Source of the DNA: Sphingomonas sp. Y57
GTDB taxonomy: Bacteria > Pseudomonadota > Alphaproteobacteria > Sphingomonadales > Sphingomonadaceae
Assembly: GCF_001015195.1 (NCBI RefSeq)
Contig: NZ_LDES01000016.1
Location: 49,881-113,880 of the forward strand
Length of the DNA stretch: 64,000 bases
Direction of reading: 5' to 3'
Position numbers and translations under genes: made by a program. The notes beneath the pieces are model-generated. The model was not told the origin of the DNA, ran no database searches, and worked only from the letters and a program-made list of their open reading frames with translations. Shown here in pieces: positions 53,043-61,037 of the stretch (the first letter of the stretch is position 1; every line of letters begins with the position of its first letter).

Positions 53043-53569
53043 AGATGGCTGGCGACGAGCATTCGGACCTCAAGGCAGAGCTGATGATCCGCCAGTTCAA
53101 ACGCTACCGCAACTGGAACGTCCATCGAGGGCTCGCGAGCACCAGCTATGCGGTCGCCTCGACGACCATCCGCTATGTTCTGCAGATGCGGGGTCGCAAC
53201 GGAGAGACTGTCGAGATCAGTTCGGTCACGCCGATCACCGAGGAGGAGCTCGGGGAGGCGGTGAAGTTCGGCCTCTACCTTCCTGATCCGGACATGCCCG
53301 ACATAGGTGATAGTCCGGCCCCTGTTCTTCCTCCTCTCTGTCCTCGGTCCTTCTGGATAGACGCGCTGGTGTCGCCCGACATCGCCCAGGATATGCAGGC
53401 CAATCTGGCCGAAGTCTTCGACATCTGGGTGGAACGGCACGGCGAGCGGCGTGCCCGCTGGATCCTTCGCGGCCAGGTCTTCCGCTGCATCTCCGGCGAT
53501 CTCGTCAATCGGGCCTTGGGAATGGTCGAGCGCATCGGGGCGGTCGTGCGTCAGATCGGCGGGGCCTGA
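53039..53569 (+). CDS. Hypothetical protein co-transcribed with padR
   Basis: 176 residues. No known enzyme motif was seen. The C-terminal part (FWIDALVSPDIAQDMQANLA, EVFDIWVERHGERRARWILR, GMVERIGAVVRQIG) resembles the short helical 'permease prefix' segments often encoded beside PadR genes, but no membrane permease part follows. It may be the target or effector of the PadR regulator. It overlaps the padR gene by 4 bases and converges on the relaxase gene. Confidence 0.55.
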   Translation: MKMAGDEHSDLKAELMIRQFKRYRNWNVHRGLASTSYAVASTTIRYVLQMRGRNGETVEISSVTPITEEELGEAVKFGLYLPDPDMPDIGDSPAPVLPPLCPRSFWIDALVSPDIAQDMQANLAEVFDIWVERHGERRARWILRGQVFRCISGDLVNRALGMVERIGAVVRQIGGA

Positions 53570-53579
53570 ACAACCCGCG

Positions 53580-55553
53580 CTACACCTCCCAGTTTGGTCC
53601 GGCTCGAGGACGCGAGAAGGTCCAGCTGATGCCGTCCGCGCGCACTATTCCCGATGCGGATTTACCGATCTGGCGCTCGAGTACCGGCCGCCAAGGTACA
53701 AGCGAGAATTCGTGAGCGCGCTCGAGGAGCGCGAACGGTGATCCCTCTACGTCAACGCGTCGACTGATGACGCCGCTGACCGCCTCGCCGGTGCGGGCTG
53801 GTACGAACGTCTTGCCGAGGTCTCGCTCGAGGCCGGTGGCAAGCCAATTTACCGCTCGGCGTTCCAGCGTGTCTATCGCCTGGGGGCGTAGTGCTAATGC
53901 CTGACCGTCGCCGGTCGCGAGATCCTGCTCGATCAACCATCGCGCTCGCTGCGCCCAAGCTTGGCGAACCTCTCGCCCATAACCACTGTCGCGCACCGGC
54001 GCGGATGAGGGTGCCAGCATGGTCCGTTCGAGCCATGTCGGCGCATCAACCCGCGTCAGCTGTTCGACAGGCTTCCGGGAAAGAATTTCAACATCGACCG
54101 GACGATCGCGCAGTTGCCGTTGGTCATGGGCCAGAGCCCGCTCGGCATGATCGGCGCGGATCGTCCAACTGCCGTCCTCATGGCGTTCGACACCGGCACG
54201 GCCGCGCCGCAGCGCTTCAAGGCGTCGGACATGCGTTTCGGCAAATGACGCGCTGGCACGAGGATCACCGGTGCGGTGGAGTTGAACCGAGTAGCGTCCG
54301 CCATGCGCCTCCGCGACCTCGGCGATGCGACGGTCGACGTCTCGTGGTGCTGCGCTCTGCGGCACGATCCGGACGACGCTTCCCTCAGGTGTCGCCTCGG
54401 TGGCATCGCCGCGCCCGATCAGGACATGGTGGACCCGCCCGTCGATCCCGTCGATGAGCAGGAAATGGCGGTCGCGCTCTTCATCGATCAGGCCGCGGTG
54501 CAGCACCCGCCCGATCAGCGGCTGCCGCAGCTCGGTCTCGATCACCCGGTCTGGCCGTTCCGACGCGAGCTTCCGGGCGGTCAACTCGCGTTGCATGGTG
54601 CGGATTATGTCGCCGCGCTCGCCCATCCGGCGCAGCGTCTCCTCCAGACCGCCATCCAGCCGCCAGCGCCCGCTACCCAGATCCTTGGCGAGACCCATCG
54701 ATCCGAGGCGTCGCAGGCGTCCGGCTGCGATCGACTGCTGGAACGGGTCACGATCCGCTGCAGTCACCACACGATCCGTATCCATCCGACGCAATAGCCG
54801 CCGGTCGATCGCGGTCAGTCGCTCCTGCTCGACATCGTGACGAAGGCGCGCCTCGATCTCCTGGGTTGTCCTGGGCCCGAGGTCGAGGGTGACGATCGCG
54901 GCAGCGCGCTCGCGAAAACCATGGGCGATATATTCGGGCGCGATGATCAGATTGTCGCCCTTGTCGTCGACGCCGCGCAGCATGAGATGGGTGTGAGCCC
55001 GCTCGGTGTTGAAATGGTCGACGGCGACCCAGTCGAGCTTCGTTCCCAGATCGGTTTCGGCCTGTGACATCAGCCGCCGAATGAATGGCTTCAGATCGGG
55101 ATATTCAGCGCCATCCTCGGCCGAGACGATCAAGCGGAACTGATGGCGATCGCCGGCCGATCGTTCGAGGAAGGAAGCGCCGTCCGCCTGGTCGACATCG
55201 CGGCCATAAAGCTCGCCGGGTGCACCCTCGCGCGTCACGCCGTCGCGCTGGATATAGCGCAGATGCGCCTTGGCGGTGCCGATGCCCTTCGGACCGAGGC
55301 GCACCAGCCGCGTTTTGACCACCGCGCGGCGGCCGCGAAATCCGGCCAGCCGGTCGCGGCTCGACAAGAGCCGCCCCATGCTCGCGCCGCGACCGATCCG
55401 ACTGCCATCGAACCGCTTTGCCATGACACCGGTCTTGCGGCCGGCGAGCCGGGCCGCGACGAGCACGCGAGCACCATATTTCCGCAGCCGTCCGGCATCC
55501 TTAGTGCCGGCACCCTTGCCGGACTTTGGCGTGAACTCGTCGTCCTCGCTCAT
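53580..55553 (-). CDS. Conjugative relaxase with DUF3363 domain
   Basis: 657 residues from the ATG at 55553. A basic head is followed by the relaxase core: HLRYIQRDGV, with the candidate nucleophile Tyr, and VDHFNTERAHTHLMLRGVDD, with the HxH metal motif III. The C-terminal half (from about residue 300) is the DUF3363-type region (GRVLHRGLIDEERDRHFLLI, DGIDGRVHHVLIGRGD). Proteins of this type nick oriT and pilot DNA in sphingomonad and rhizobial conjugative elements. It converges with the PadR-linked gene and is downstream of a small island gene. No coupling protein or mating-pair genes are visible in the window. Confidence 0.85.
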   Translation of the reverse strand: MSEDDEFTPKSGKGAGTKDAGRLRKYGARVLVAARLAGRKTGVMAKRFDGSRIGRGASMGRLLSSRDRLAGFRGRRAVVKTRLVRLGPKGIGTAKAHLRYIQRDGVTREGAPGELYGRDVDQADGASFLERSAGDRHQFRLIVSAEDGAEYPDLKPFIRRLMSQAETDLGTKLDWVAVDHFNTERAHTHLMLRGVDDKGDNLIIAPEYIAHGFRERAAAIVTLDLGPRTTQEIEARLRHDVEQERLTAIDRRLLRRMDTDRVVTAADRDPFQQSIAAGRLRRLGSMGLAKDLGSGRWRLDGGLEETLRRMGERGDIIRTMQRELTARKLASERPDRVIETELRQPLIGRVLHRGLIDEERDRHFLLIDGIDGRVHHVLIGRGDATEATPEGSVVRIVPQSAAPRDVDRRIAEVAEAHGGRYSVQLHRTGDPRASASFAETHVRRLEALRRGRAGVERHEDGSWTIRADHAERALAHDQRQLRDRPVDVEILSRKPVEQLTRVDAPTWLERTMLAPSSAPVRDSGYGREVRQAWAQRARWLIEQDLATGDGQALALRPQAIDTLERRAVNWLATGLERDLGKTFVPARTGEAVSGVISRRVDVEGSPFALLERAHEFSLVPWRPVLERQIGKSASGIVRADGISWTFSRPRAGPNWEV

Positions 55554-55811
55554 GGCGCAATCGCCGGAGAGCGAGTCTCGCGAAGATTGGCAGAACAGTG
55601 CCGATTTCCGGCACTTTCCGTCGCCTTGTCTCGCGCGATATCTGGCCTGTCTCCCGAAAAAAGGATGTGCAGACAAGCAGTTGGGCAGTGTCGAGAGACA
55701 GTGCCTTTATCTTGTTTTCGCTCTTCCCCTTGCTCCCATCCCCCTTGGCTCAAAAAAGGGTGAGCCGCTACGCCGGTCCGACGCCGCCGCTCACCCGCGA
55801 AATCCCGTCGC
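55554..55811. other. Intergenic region upstream of the relaxase, possible oriT
   Basis: 258 bases without a supported gene. It includes a 6-bp hairpin GGCTCA/TGAGCC around an A-rich loop (55747-55766) and CAGTGTCGAGAGACAGTG (55687-55704) with imperfect dyad symmetry. The gap directly upstream of a relaxase gene is a common place for oriT; no nic consensus was identified. Confidence 0.3.
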
Positions 55812-56186
55812 TCAGTGCGCCGATCCATAGGCCTCGTCCGCTGCCTTCCTCGTAGAAAATGTCCGCTTGCCCAACATGCCGTGGGCGTGTCCGTCACCAT
55901 CGACGATCATCGTCGCCACGAACCATTGGTCATCGAGCCGCCCCTCGATGACGACCCGGTCGAGCTCCAGATCCTCGTCCTCGAAGCTGCCGTCGTAGGT
56001 GCCTAGCCAGCGTTCCCGGCCGCGGGCATCCCAATGGAAATCGACCTCCTCGGCATCGAGAAAGCGTTCCGCCAGAGCCCTTCCGGCATGGCGCCCGAAC
56101 TCGATCTCAAGGCCTGAAACCAGCGCCATCATCACCCGGTCAGCGACTCGGGCCGACGCCGTTCCGATGCTTTCCATCCTGCTCAT
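55812..56186 (-). CDS. Conserved island protein of unknown function
   Basis: 124 residues from the ATG at 56186 (AAGGAG upstream). It has a helical N-terminus (SARVADRVMMALVSGLEIEF, HAGRALAERFLDAEEVDFHW) and a beta-rich half (GRERWLGTYDGSFEDEDLEL, VIEGRLDDQWFVATMIVDGD). No family was recognised. It lies between the relaxase and transglycosylase genes, all leftward, so a transfer-related role is possible. Confidence 0.6.
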   Translation of the reverse strand: MSRMESIGTASARVADRVMMALVSGLEIEFGRHAGRALAERFLDAEEVDFHWDARGRERWLGTYDGSFEDEDLELDRVVIEGRLDDQWFVATMIVDGDGHAHGMLGKRTFSTRKAADEAYGSAH

Positions 56187-56306
56187 GACACGCTCCTTCT
56201 TCGTCGTCCTCAAGATCGAGAACGGCGTCCGGAGGACGGCTGGCGGGGCGGCTGTCAGGGCCGCCGGAGCGTCGCGGAGGCGCCGCGCCAGCGGCCGTGG
56301 GGGGAG

Positions 56307-56327
56307 CCGATTTGCGTAGCAAATCGG
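56307..56327. repeat. Perfect hairpin in the conjugation module
   Basis: A 9-bp perfect inverted repeat CCGATTTGC/GCAAATCGG with a 3-base loop GTA is flanked by G-rich sequence and GGTACCC. It lies in a 235-base gap between two leftward genes. It could be a transcription signal or a protein-binding/transfer site. Confidence 0.55.
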
Positions 56328-56421
56328 GGGGTACCCGCGGGCCTTGAGAGGCGGTCCGCCAGCCGTCATGCTGGGTCTGTCGAGACGAGCCTTCCTCCCT
56401 TCGAACCCGCGCAGGCGCCCT

Positions 56422-57027
56422 TCATCGCGCATCGGATCGGACCACGAAGAGAGACGGGCGCGGGTCATCGTCAGGAGCCTCGCCTCTGTCACCGGCGCGC
56501 ATGACGAAAAGGGTTTCGCGCTGTCCATTGGTGCGGAGCCGGGGCGGTTCCGATTGACCGACCGGATCGGTCTCGCGGGTCAGCCTCGCGAGATAGGCGA
56601 CGGTCTCGCCGGGCAGTCGCCGCTCGCCAGCCAGCACGCGCGCATAGCCGGTCGGGCCCAGATTATAGGCCCCGAACAGCCCCGGATAGCCGAAGCGATC
56701 ATGCATCATCCGCAGATAGGCGGTGCCCGCCAGGATATTGTCGCGCGGGTCGTCGGGGTTATCGCCGAGACGCAGCCTGGCCCGCATCGTCGCCCAGGTC
56801 GCGGGCATCAATTGCATCAGCCCCATCGCGCCGGCGCTGCTGCGGATCGGGCGACCATATAGGGCGGTTCGACCGCCGCTCTCGGCGCGGATCACCTTGG
56901 CGATCCAGTCGGCCGGCAAGGCGAAGCGCGTGGCGGCCTCGTCGATATGCGGCTGCCACCGGGCGACCGGATCACCGGCCGGCGCGGTCGCGATGGCGGC
57001 CGCGAGCCCGAGGGTCAGGAGCGCCAC
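56422..57027 (-). CDS. Exported lytic transglycosylase (SLT domain)
   Basis: 201 residues from the GTG at 57027, overlapping the traF 3' end by 13 bases. A signal peptide (ALLTLGLAAAIATAPAG) is followed by the SLT goose-lysozyme-like domain: VIRAESGGRTALYG with catalytic Glu, SSAGAMGLMQLMPATW, LAGTAYLRMMHDRFG, FGAYNLGP. It opens peptidoglycan for the conjugation channel, like TrbN/VirB1 proteins. The C-terminal 45 residues (RETDPVGQSEPPR onwards) are a low-complexity tail. Confidence 0.85.
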   Translation of the reverse strand: MALLTLGLAAAIATAPAGDPVARWQPHIDEAATRFALPADWIAKVIRAESGGRTALYGRPIRSSAGAMGLMQLMPATWATMRARLRLGDNPDDPRDNILAGTAYLRMMHDRFGYPGLFGAYNLGPTGYARVLAGERRLPGETVAYLARLTRETDPVGQSEPPRLRTNGQRETLFVMRAGDRGEAPDDDPRPSLFVVRSDAR

Positions 57028-57595
57028 AGCAACACCGCCCGGCCGATCAGCTCGGCTCCATCGCTGGGTCCGAAATAGCGCCCGTCGAAGGATCGGAGAT
57101 GCATCGACAGCAGCAGGACTTGGCCACCGCGCAGCCGGCGGCAGCCCTGCCAGCGGGGCAGCGGACGGCCTTGCCGATCGGCGATCGCACGCCGCGCCAC
57201 GATCCGTCCGTCGATCGATATCCGGTCGCCGCTCCCGCAGATATTGGCACCAGCGATGGCAGCGACCGGCTTCACCAGCACGGCCCCGGCGGGCAGGATG
57301 TGGCGCGTCTCGCTTATCGCCCGGCTGGCAGGCGGCAGGCGCGCGGCGACCATGTCGCGGCTGCAACCGGCGCTGCGACCTCGATACGATAGAGGCCACG
57401 CGGTACGCTGTCGGTAGCGTTCCAGACGAGCCGTGGCAGGGGTGGCCAGGCCGCCGTCGACAGCACCACCAGGCACCCGATCGCGCCAGTACCGATGTCG
57501 CGAAGCAGCCTGCGTCGTTGCGCCCTGGCGGTGCGCAGCGCCTCGCCCCAGGCGAACAGCGGGGCATCCACCGCACCCGATCGATCGCGGGTCAC
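57015..57595 (-). pseudogene. traF: TraF-like S26 signal peptidase with apparent frameshift
   Basis: The N-terminal part starts at a GTG (57595) and reads VVLSTAAWPPLPRLVWNATD, SVPRGLYRIEVAAPVA, including the candidate catalytic Ser of the S26 family. The rest (RDMVAARLPPASRAI, LPAGAVLVKPVAAIAG with the catalytic Lys, WQGCRRLRGGQVLLLSMHL, SFDGRYFGPSDG) continues in another frame. The shift lies at about 57345-57370, as if one base were missing after GTTGCAGCC. TraF matures conjugative pilins such as TrbC. The flanks otherwise look intact, so a sequencing error, a recent mutation or recoding are all possible. The 3' end overlaps the transglycosylase start; the GTG overlaps the HTH gene stop. 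Confidence 0.72.
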
Positions 57596-57822
57596 TTGGT
57601 GAAATCCCGGTTGGACTGGTCGCGGCTCCAGGCCTCGAGATCGTCGATATGATAGAGATAGGGACGGTTGTGCCGGCGGAAGGGTGGGCCCTTGCCGCTC
57701 GTCCGCAACCGCCGGAAGGTGCGGCTCGACATCTTGAGATAGGCCGCCGCCTGGTCGCTGTTGAGATAGGGCGAACCCGATTTCGCGCGGTTCGCCCGGG
57801 CGATGTCATTGTCCTGGTCCAT
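57592..57822 (-). CDS. AlpA/excisionase-like helix-turn-helix protein
   Basis: 76 residues from the ATG at 57822; another ATG at 57831 is possible. The MerR-like HTH of AlpA/Xis proteins is visible: SPYLNSDQAAAYLKMSSRTF, RRLRTSGKGPPFRRHNRPYL, YHIDDLEAWS. Such proteins control transfer genes or excision. The stop overlaps the traF GTG (GTGA), which puts HTH, traF and the transglycosylase in one leftward operon. Confidence 0.82.
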   Translation of the reverse strand: MDQDNDIARANRAKSGSPYLNSDQAAAYLKMSSRTFRRLRTSGKGPPFRRHNRPYLYHIDDLEAWSRDQSNRDFTK

Positions 57823-58071
57823 GATCGGCATCCCTTGGCTGGTGGGTGCCTTGTCGGCTGCCCAGGGCCAGGGGTCTGCCGTCCGTGACCGGACGGTGGG
57901 AGTGTCGAATCCGGCGAACCGGAAACGACACCCCCTTGCCGAGAATTGCCAGCGGCGTGGGTCAAACCGGGCGGCATGGGACCGAAGTCCGATGCGGCGG
58001 AAAGCGGATGATGCCGACGCCCCCGCCGGCAAAATCCCTCGCGAGCTGGGGCAAATCCGGCTCGCCGCTGG

Positions 58072-58096
58072 AAGCCCCGCGCATCGCGCGGGGCTT
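58072..58096 (-). terminator. Strong hairpin after the DUF736 gene
   Basis: A perfect 11-bp stem AAGCCCCGCGC/GCGCGGGGCTT encloses a 3-base loop ATC. It begins 8 bases after the DUF736 stop on the minus strand. There is no T-run, but stem strength and position suggest termination. Confidence 0.6.
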
Positions 58097-58103
58097 GAAG
58101 GGA

Positions 58104-58403
58104 TCAGCGCGACCAGATCAGCTTGCTGGTGCCGTCATCGCCCTGGACGAGCTGGGCGTAGATGGGGGCGGCAAGCGACGGGTCGTCGATCTTGAGCGAA
58201 AGATATTCGGCCCCGGTCTCGCGGGCGGCCTTCGTCCAGCCAGCGCCGATCTCGACCGCGCCGGCGAAGACGCGGTGGTCCGGGGCGCGGTCATGTTCGC
58301 GCTCGGTCGGGCGGATAGTGGCCTTGGTGTTGAGCGTGAGGGTGCGGATCGTGCCGGAGAAGGCGCCGCTTTCGTCGCGGGTGAAGCTGCCGATCTGTGC
58401 CAT
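58104..58403 (-). CDS. DUF736 family protein
   Basis: 99 residues from the ATG at 58403, with an ideal AAGGAGGT ribosome site. The sequence MAQIGSFTRDESGAFSGTIR, AGAVEIGAGWTKAARETGAE, YLSLKIDDPSLAAPIYAQLV is the standard DUF736 pattern, a small beta-rich protein nearly always found in conjugative elements of Alphaproteobacteria. The function is unknown; its strong translation signals suggest an abundant protein. Confidence 0.92.
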   Translation of the reverse strand: MAQIGSFTRDESGAFSGTIRTLTLNTKATIRPTEREHDRAPDHRVFAGAVEIGAGWTKAARETGAEYLSLKIDDPSLAAPIYAQLVQGDDGTSKLIWSR

Positions 58404-58649
58404 GATAACCTCCTTGGTCGTCCGAGACCGCCCAGTGCGGCCTCGATGGCGGTCGACCGGCACGGGGGCCGGGGCTTGCACCCGCCAGGGGCGAAGCGGC
58501 AGCGCAGCACGGCGGGAGACGGGCTTTTTGCCGCGCGAGGAAGGTGCGCAGCACCGGGGAAAAAGGTCGGCGGAGCCGTTGCAAGCCCTTAGGAACCGGT
58601 GCCAGACCAGCCATGCACAGAGGCCATGGGTGGCGAGGAAAGGACAGGC

Positions 58650-59102
58650 GTGAAGAGCATCGGACGGATCGCGAGAAAGACGATCGGCGGCATGATATCG
58701 GGGCTGTCCCTGCTCGTCGCGACGCCGCTATCCGCCACTGCGCGCCAGCCACTGCCCGCTCCCTGGACCGGGACGATCGCCCATGTGACCGATGGCGACA
58801 CCTTCCGGCTGGCCGACGGCACCCGCATCCGGATTGCCGATATCGACAGTGCCGAAACCCAGAAGCGCCAAGCCAAATGTGCGGGGGAGATCGCGATCGG
58901 GCTGCGCCAGAAACGCGACGCCACGGCCCTTCTCGACGGCGTGACCGTCGAGGTCCGGCCGGTCGGACGGAGCTATGCCCGCATCGTCGCGCGGATCGGC
59001 TGGCGGGGGCGCGACCTCGGCGGGGAGTTGGTCCGTCGCGGCCTGGCGAAACCATGGAAGCGGGGCCAGCCGAAGCCTGACTTGTGCGCGCCGCGCCGGT
59101 GA
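58650..59102 (+). CDS. Exported thermonuclease-like (SNase) protein
   Basis: 150 residues from the GTG at 58650 (AGGACAGG upstream); an ATG at 58626 is an alternative. A signal segment (MISGLSLLVATPLSATARQ) precedes the staphylococcal-nuclease fold: GTIAHVTDGDTFRLADGTRI, RIADIDSAETQ with the Arg/Glu catalytic pair, SYARIVARI with the second Arg, and RRGLAKPW. It cuts DNA or RNA in a Ca-dependent way outside the cytoplasm. Such genes are common in sphingomonad conjugative regions. It is divergent from the DUF736 gene. Confidence 0.87.
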   Translation: MKSIGRIARKTIGGMISGLSLLVATPLSATARQPLPAPWTGTIAHVTDGDTFRLADGTRIRIADIDSAETQKRQAKCAGEIAIGLRQKRDATALLDGVTVEVRPVGRSYARIVARIGWRGRDLGGELVRRGLAKPWKRGQPKPDLCAPRR

Positions 59103-59142
59103 GGGGTCGCCCCCAATTCCCGCTCGTGGCCGACCTCGACGG

Positions 59143-59469
59143 TCATCCGCGATAGCGGTCGATCGCGCGCTTCCAGGTCCGTTCGCTTGGCCGTTCGAGA
59201 ATGATCGTGGCGCGGTCGCTGGTCAGCGTGATCATCGCCTGCTTGACCTTGGTTCCCTGGAGACGCGAGCAGCGCCGGCACCAGAAACGATGCCGCGCCA
59301 TGGCGAACTGGCCGGTCCAGCCGCGCCGCTCGAACAGCCACCACAGCCCATGCGGATCGAACACCGCATGATGCCGGCATTCGATGCACATCACCTTGAC
59401 CTGCTGGTGCATCGCGGCCGCTTCGAAGACGGTATTCGCGGTCTTCGGGCCGTCCCCATAGCGCGCCAT
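59143..59469 (-). CDS. Small zinc-finger-like hypothetical protein
   Basis: 108 residues. Two cysteine pairs, CIEC near residue 28 and CRRC near 65, frame a basic aromatic segment (LWWLFERRGWTGQFAMARHR) and suggest a treble-clef or zinc-ribbon fold. TSDRATIILERPSERTWKRA follows at the C-terminus. No named family was recognised. It is typical of the small genes that accompany DUF736 in island DNA. Confidence 0.65.
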   Translation of the reverse strand: MARYGDGPKTANTVFEAAAMHQQVKVMCIECRHHAVFDPHGLWWLFERRGWTGQFAMARHRFWCRRCSRLQGTKVKQAMITLTSDRATIILERPSERTWKRAIDRYRG

Positions 59470-59497
59470 GCCGCGACGATTCGAGCAGGGACGGCCG

Positions 59498-59692
59498 TCA
59501 GATCAGCGGCAATTGCTCCCCCGGATCGGCGCGCACACTGAAGCAGGCCTGGGCGGCCTGGACCGCGCGACGATAATGGATCGTGCCGAACTTCTCGGCC
59601 TCGTCGAAGCCGACTGGCGCCAGTTCTTCGATGGGATAGACGCTGTCATAGACCGCACGGGCCGCCGCCCGCAAACGGAGGTCATGCTCCAT
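59498..59692 (-). CDS. Small hypothetical protein
   Basis: 64 residues from the ATG at 59692 (GGAAGCGG upstream). It contains AARAVYDSVYPIEELAPVGF and FGTIHYRRAVQAAQACF. Codon use is consistent with a real gene, and it lies 28 bases upstream of the zinc-finger gene in the same direction. The function is unknown. Confidence 0.55.
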   Translation of the reverse strand: MEHDLRLRAAARAVYDSVYPIEELAPVGFDEAEKFGTIHYRRAVQAAQACFSVRADPGEQLPLI

Positions 59693-59826
59693 TTCCGCTT
59701 CCTTAAGATCGACTCTGATAAGTGCCGGTTATGGAACAAAAAAAGAACAAACTTCAAGCCGATTCGGATCAACCCGTACTGCCATTGTCGCTGGGATAGC
59801 GTAACAATCGCACTTGGGGGATGCAG

Positions 59827-60138
59827 ATGAGGCTTGGCATCGCAGTCGCCGTAGCGACATTCATGGCTACGATCGCGCAGGCCCATGGCGGTGGGCTCAA
59901 CGCCGAAGGCTGCCATAATGATCGCAAGACCGGCGACTATCATTGCCACCGGGGCCCGTCGGCGGGGGCGAGTCGCGCCCCGTTACGCTCCTATCAGCTG
60001 CTGGATGCTGGAACGGCGACGAGGCCCTATGCCAATTGCACCGCCGCGCGGGCCGCAGGTGCCGCCCCGGTCTATGCCGGCACCCCTGGCTATGGTCGCC
60101 ATCTCGATCGCGACGGCGACGGGATCGGCTGTGAATAA
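59827..60138 (+). CDS. Exported YHYH/Excalibur-domain protein
   Basis: 103 residues from the ATG at 59827 with GGGGG at a good distance; an ATG at 59821 is too close to it. A signal peptide ends near ATIAQAHGG. The first motif is LNAEGCHNDRKTGDYHCHRG, rich in His and Cys (metal-binding YHYH type), and the C-terminal Excalibur motif is YANCTAARAAGAAPVYAGTP with HLDRDGDGIGCE (calcium site). It is secreted; the function is unknown. It may work alongside the exported nuclease. Confidence 0.78.
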   Translation: MRLGIAVAVATFMATIAQAHGGGLNAEGCHNDRKTGDYHCHRGPSAGASRAPLRSYQLLDAGTATRPYANCTAARAAGAAPVYAGTPGYGRHLDRDGDGIGCE

Positions 60139-60161
60139 AAGAGGGGCGATCGTGCGGTCCC

Positions 60162-60192
60162 CCGTCTCGCGCCCGACATCCTGGCGAGACGG
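60162..60192. terminator. Hairpin between convergent genes
   Basis: A perfect 9-bp stem CCGTCTCGC/GCGAGACGG (60162-60170 with 60184-60192) encloses a 13-base loop, located after the Excalibur gene and before the stop of a leftward small gene. Confidence 0.55.
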
Positions 60193-60229
60193 CCCCTACG
60201 CGGTAGGCCACCATGATGTCCGGTGATGA

Positions 60230-60430
60230 TCAGGGGCGCTCCGGCGCCTCGTGGCTATCCGCGATCCCGAGCTTCTTCTCGACCTCGCGCAGGGTCCGGT
60301 CGAAATCGGCGCCGAGGTCGTCGTCCCCGTCGCGCACGGCGGCTGCGATCATCGCGACCAGCTTTGCGGGAGCATCCTAGCCATAGCGCCGGATGGCTTC
60401 GTCGGCGGCCAGCATGACATGCATATCCAT
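60230..60430 (-). pseudogene. Small conserved-looking gene interrupted by an in-frame TAG
   Basis: A 67-codon frame starts ATG at 60430 (MDMHVMLAADEAIRRYG), meets TAG at codon 18 (60377-60379), and continues without another stop as DAPAKLVAMIAAAVRDGDDD, LGADFDRTLREVEKKLGIAD to a TGA at 60230. The two parts make one coherent helical protein, and a GAG-to-TAG change would explain the break. Translation could restart at an internal ATG soon after. No family was recognised. Confidence 0.5.
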
Positions 60431-60746
60431 TGGCCTTGCAAGGGTACCACGCGACTCGCCGCGAGGATCTATGGCCACCAGCGTAGGCGATGCGCCCCGG
60501 CGCGCAATTGGACATTGGATCAAGCGGATCGCGCGAGGGGACCTTCGGCGAGGCGGCGAATTGGCGCCGCCTGCCGATCCATCCGGCGGACCGGCAGGCA
60601 TGCTCAGGAGAGATCCTCCAATATGGAGACGGTCCCGCTTGTCGCGCACCGCCCTTCATGGTTTCTCGCAACGCCGGAAGTCGGGGGGCTTCCGATATCC
60701 CGTCCAGTAGCGTCCAGCGTGCGACCATTTCTCAGGGGGGACGGCT
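60431..60746. other. Intergenic stretch with small hairpins
   Basis: 316 bases without a supported gene on either strand. It contains the 8-bp hairpin AGGCGGCG/CGCCGCCT (60551-60558 with 60565-60572) and a 7-bp CCTGCCG/CGGCAGG pair (60570-60576, 60592-60598). The promoter of the next, rightward pair of genes is presumably here; GGGGGGA precedes the ATG at 60747. Confidence 0.45.
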
Positions 60747-61037
60747 ATGACGCTGCCGATGGCCGTGTCGGTGATGAGCTTCACCGGCACCGTGACGCTC
60801 GACAATCAGGACCAGCAAGCCTGGTTCGGCTACACGACGGGACCGGGCGAGGATGCCTCGATCCTGATGGTGCGCGACCCGTCGCCGGGTGGCATTCTCA
60901 CGCCGGCGGATATCGCGGCGATGTGGCAATTCTACAGCGATATCGGGCTGGCGAGCGGCTCGGCGCGCACGGTCGGCGGCCATACCGGCTATGGTCCCGG
61001 CGGCACGCAGCCACTCCTTTTCGTGGTGCGCGGCTGA
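60747..61037 (+). CDS. Hypothetical protein preceding a large exported protein
   Basis: 96 residues (MTLPMAVSVMSFTGTVTLDN, AWFGYTTGPGEDASILMVRD, VGGHTGYGPGGTQPLLFVVR). It is rich in Gly and beta-type residues; no signal peptide or named domain was recognised. The stop codon overlaps the ATG of the 847-residue exported protein (TGATG), so the two are translationally coupled and probably act together. Confidence 0.65.
   Translation: MTLPMAVSVMSFTGTVTLDNQDQQAWFGYTTGPGEDASILMVRDPSPGGILTPADIAAMWQFYSDIGLASGSARTVGGHTGYGPGGTQPLLFVVRG

Noticed and set aside
60251..61036. Upstream extension of the 847-residue exported protein by 262 codons
   Set aside because: The extension overlaps the coupled 96-residue gene, and the signal peptide begins at the ATG at 61037.
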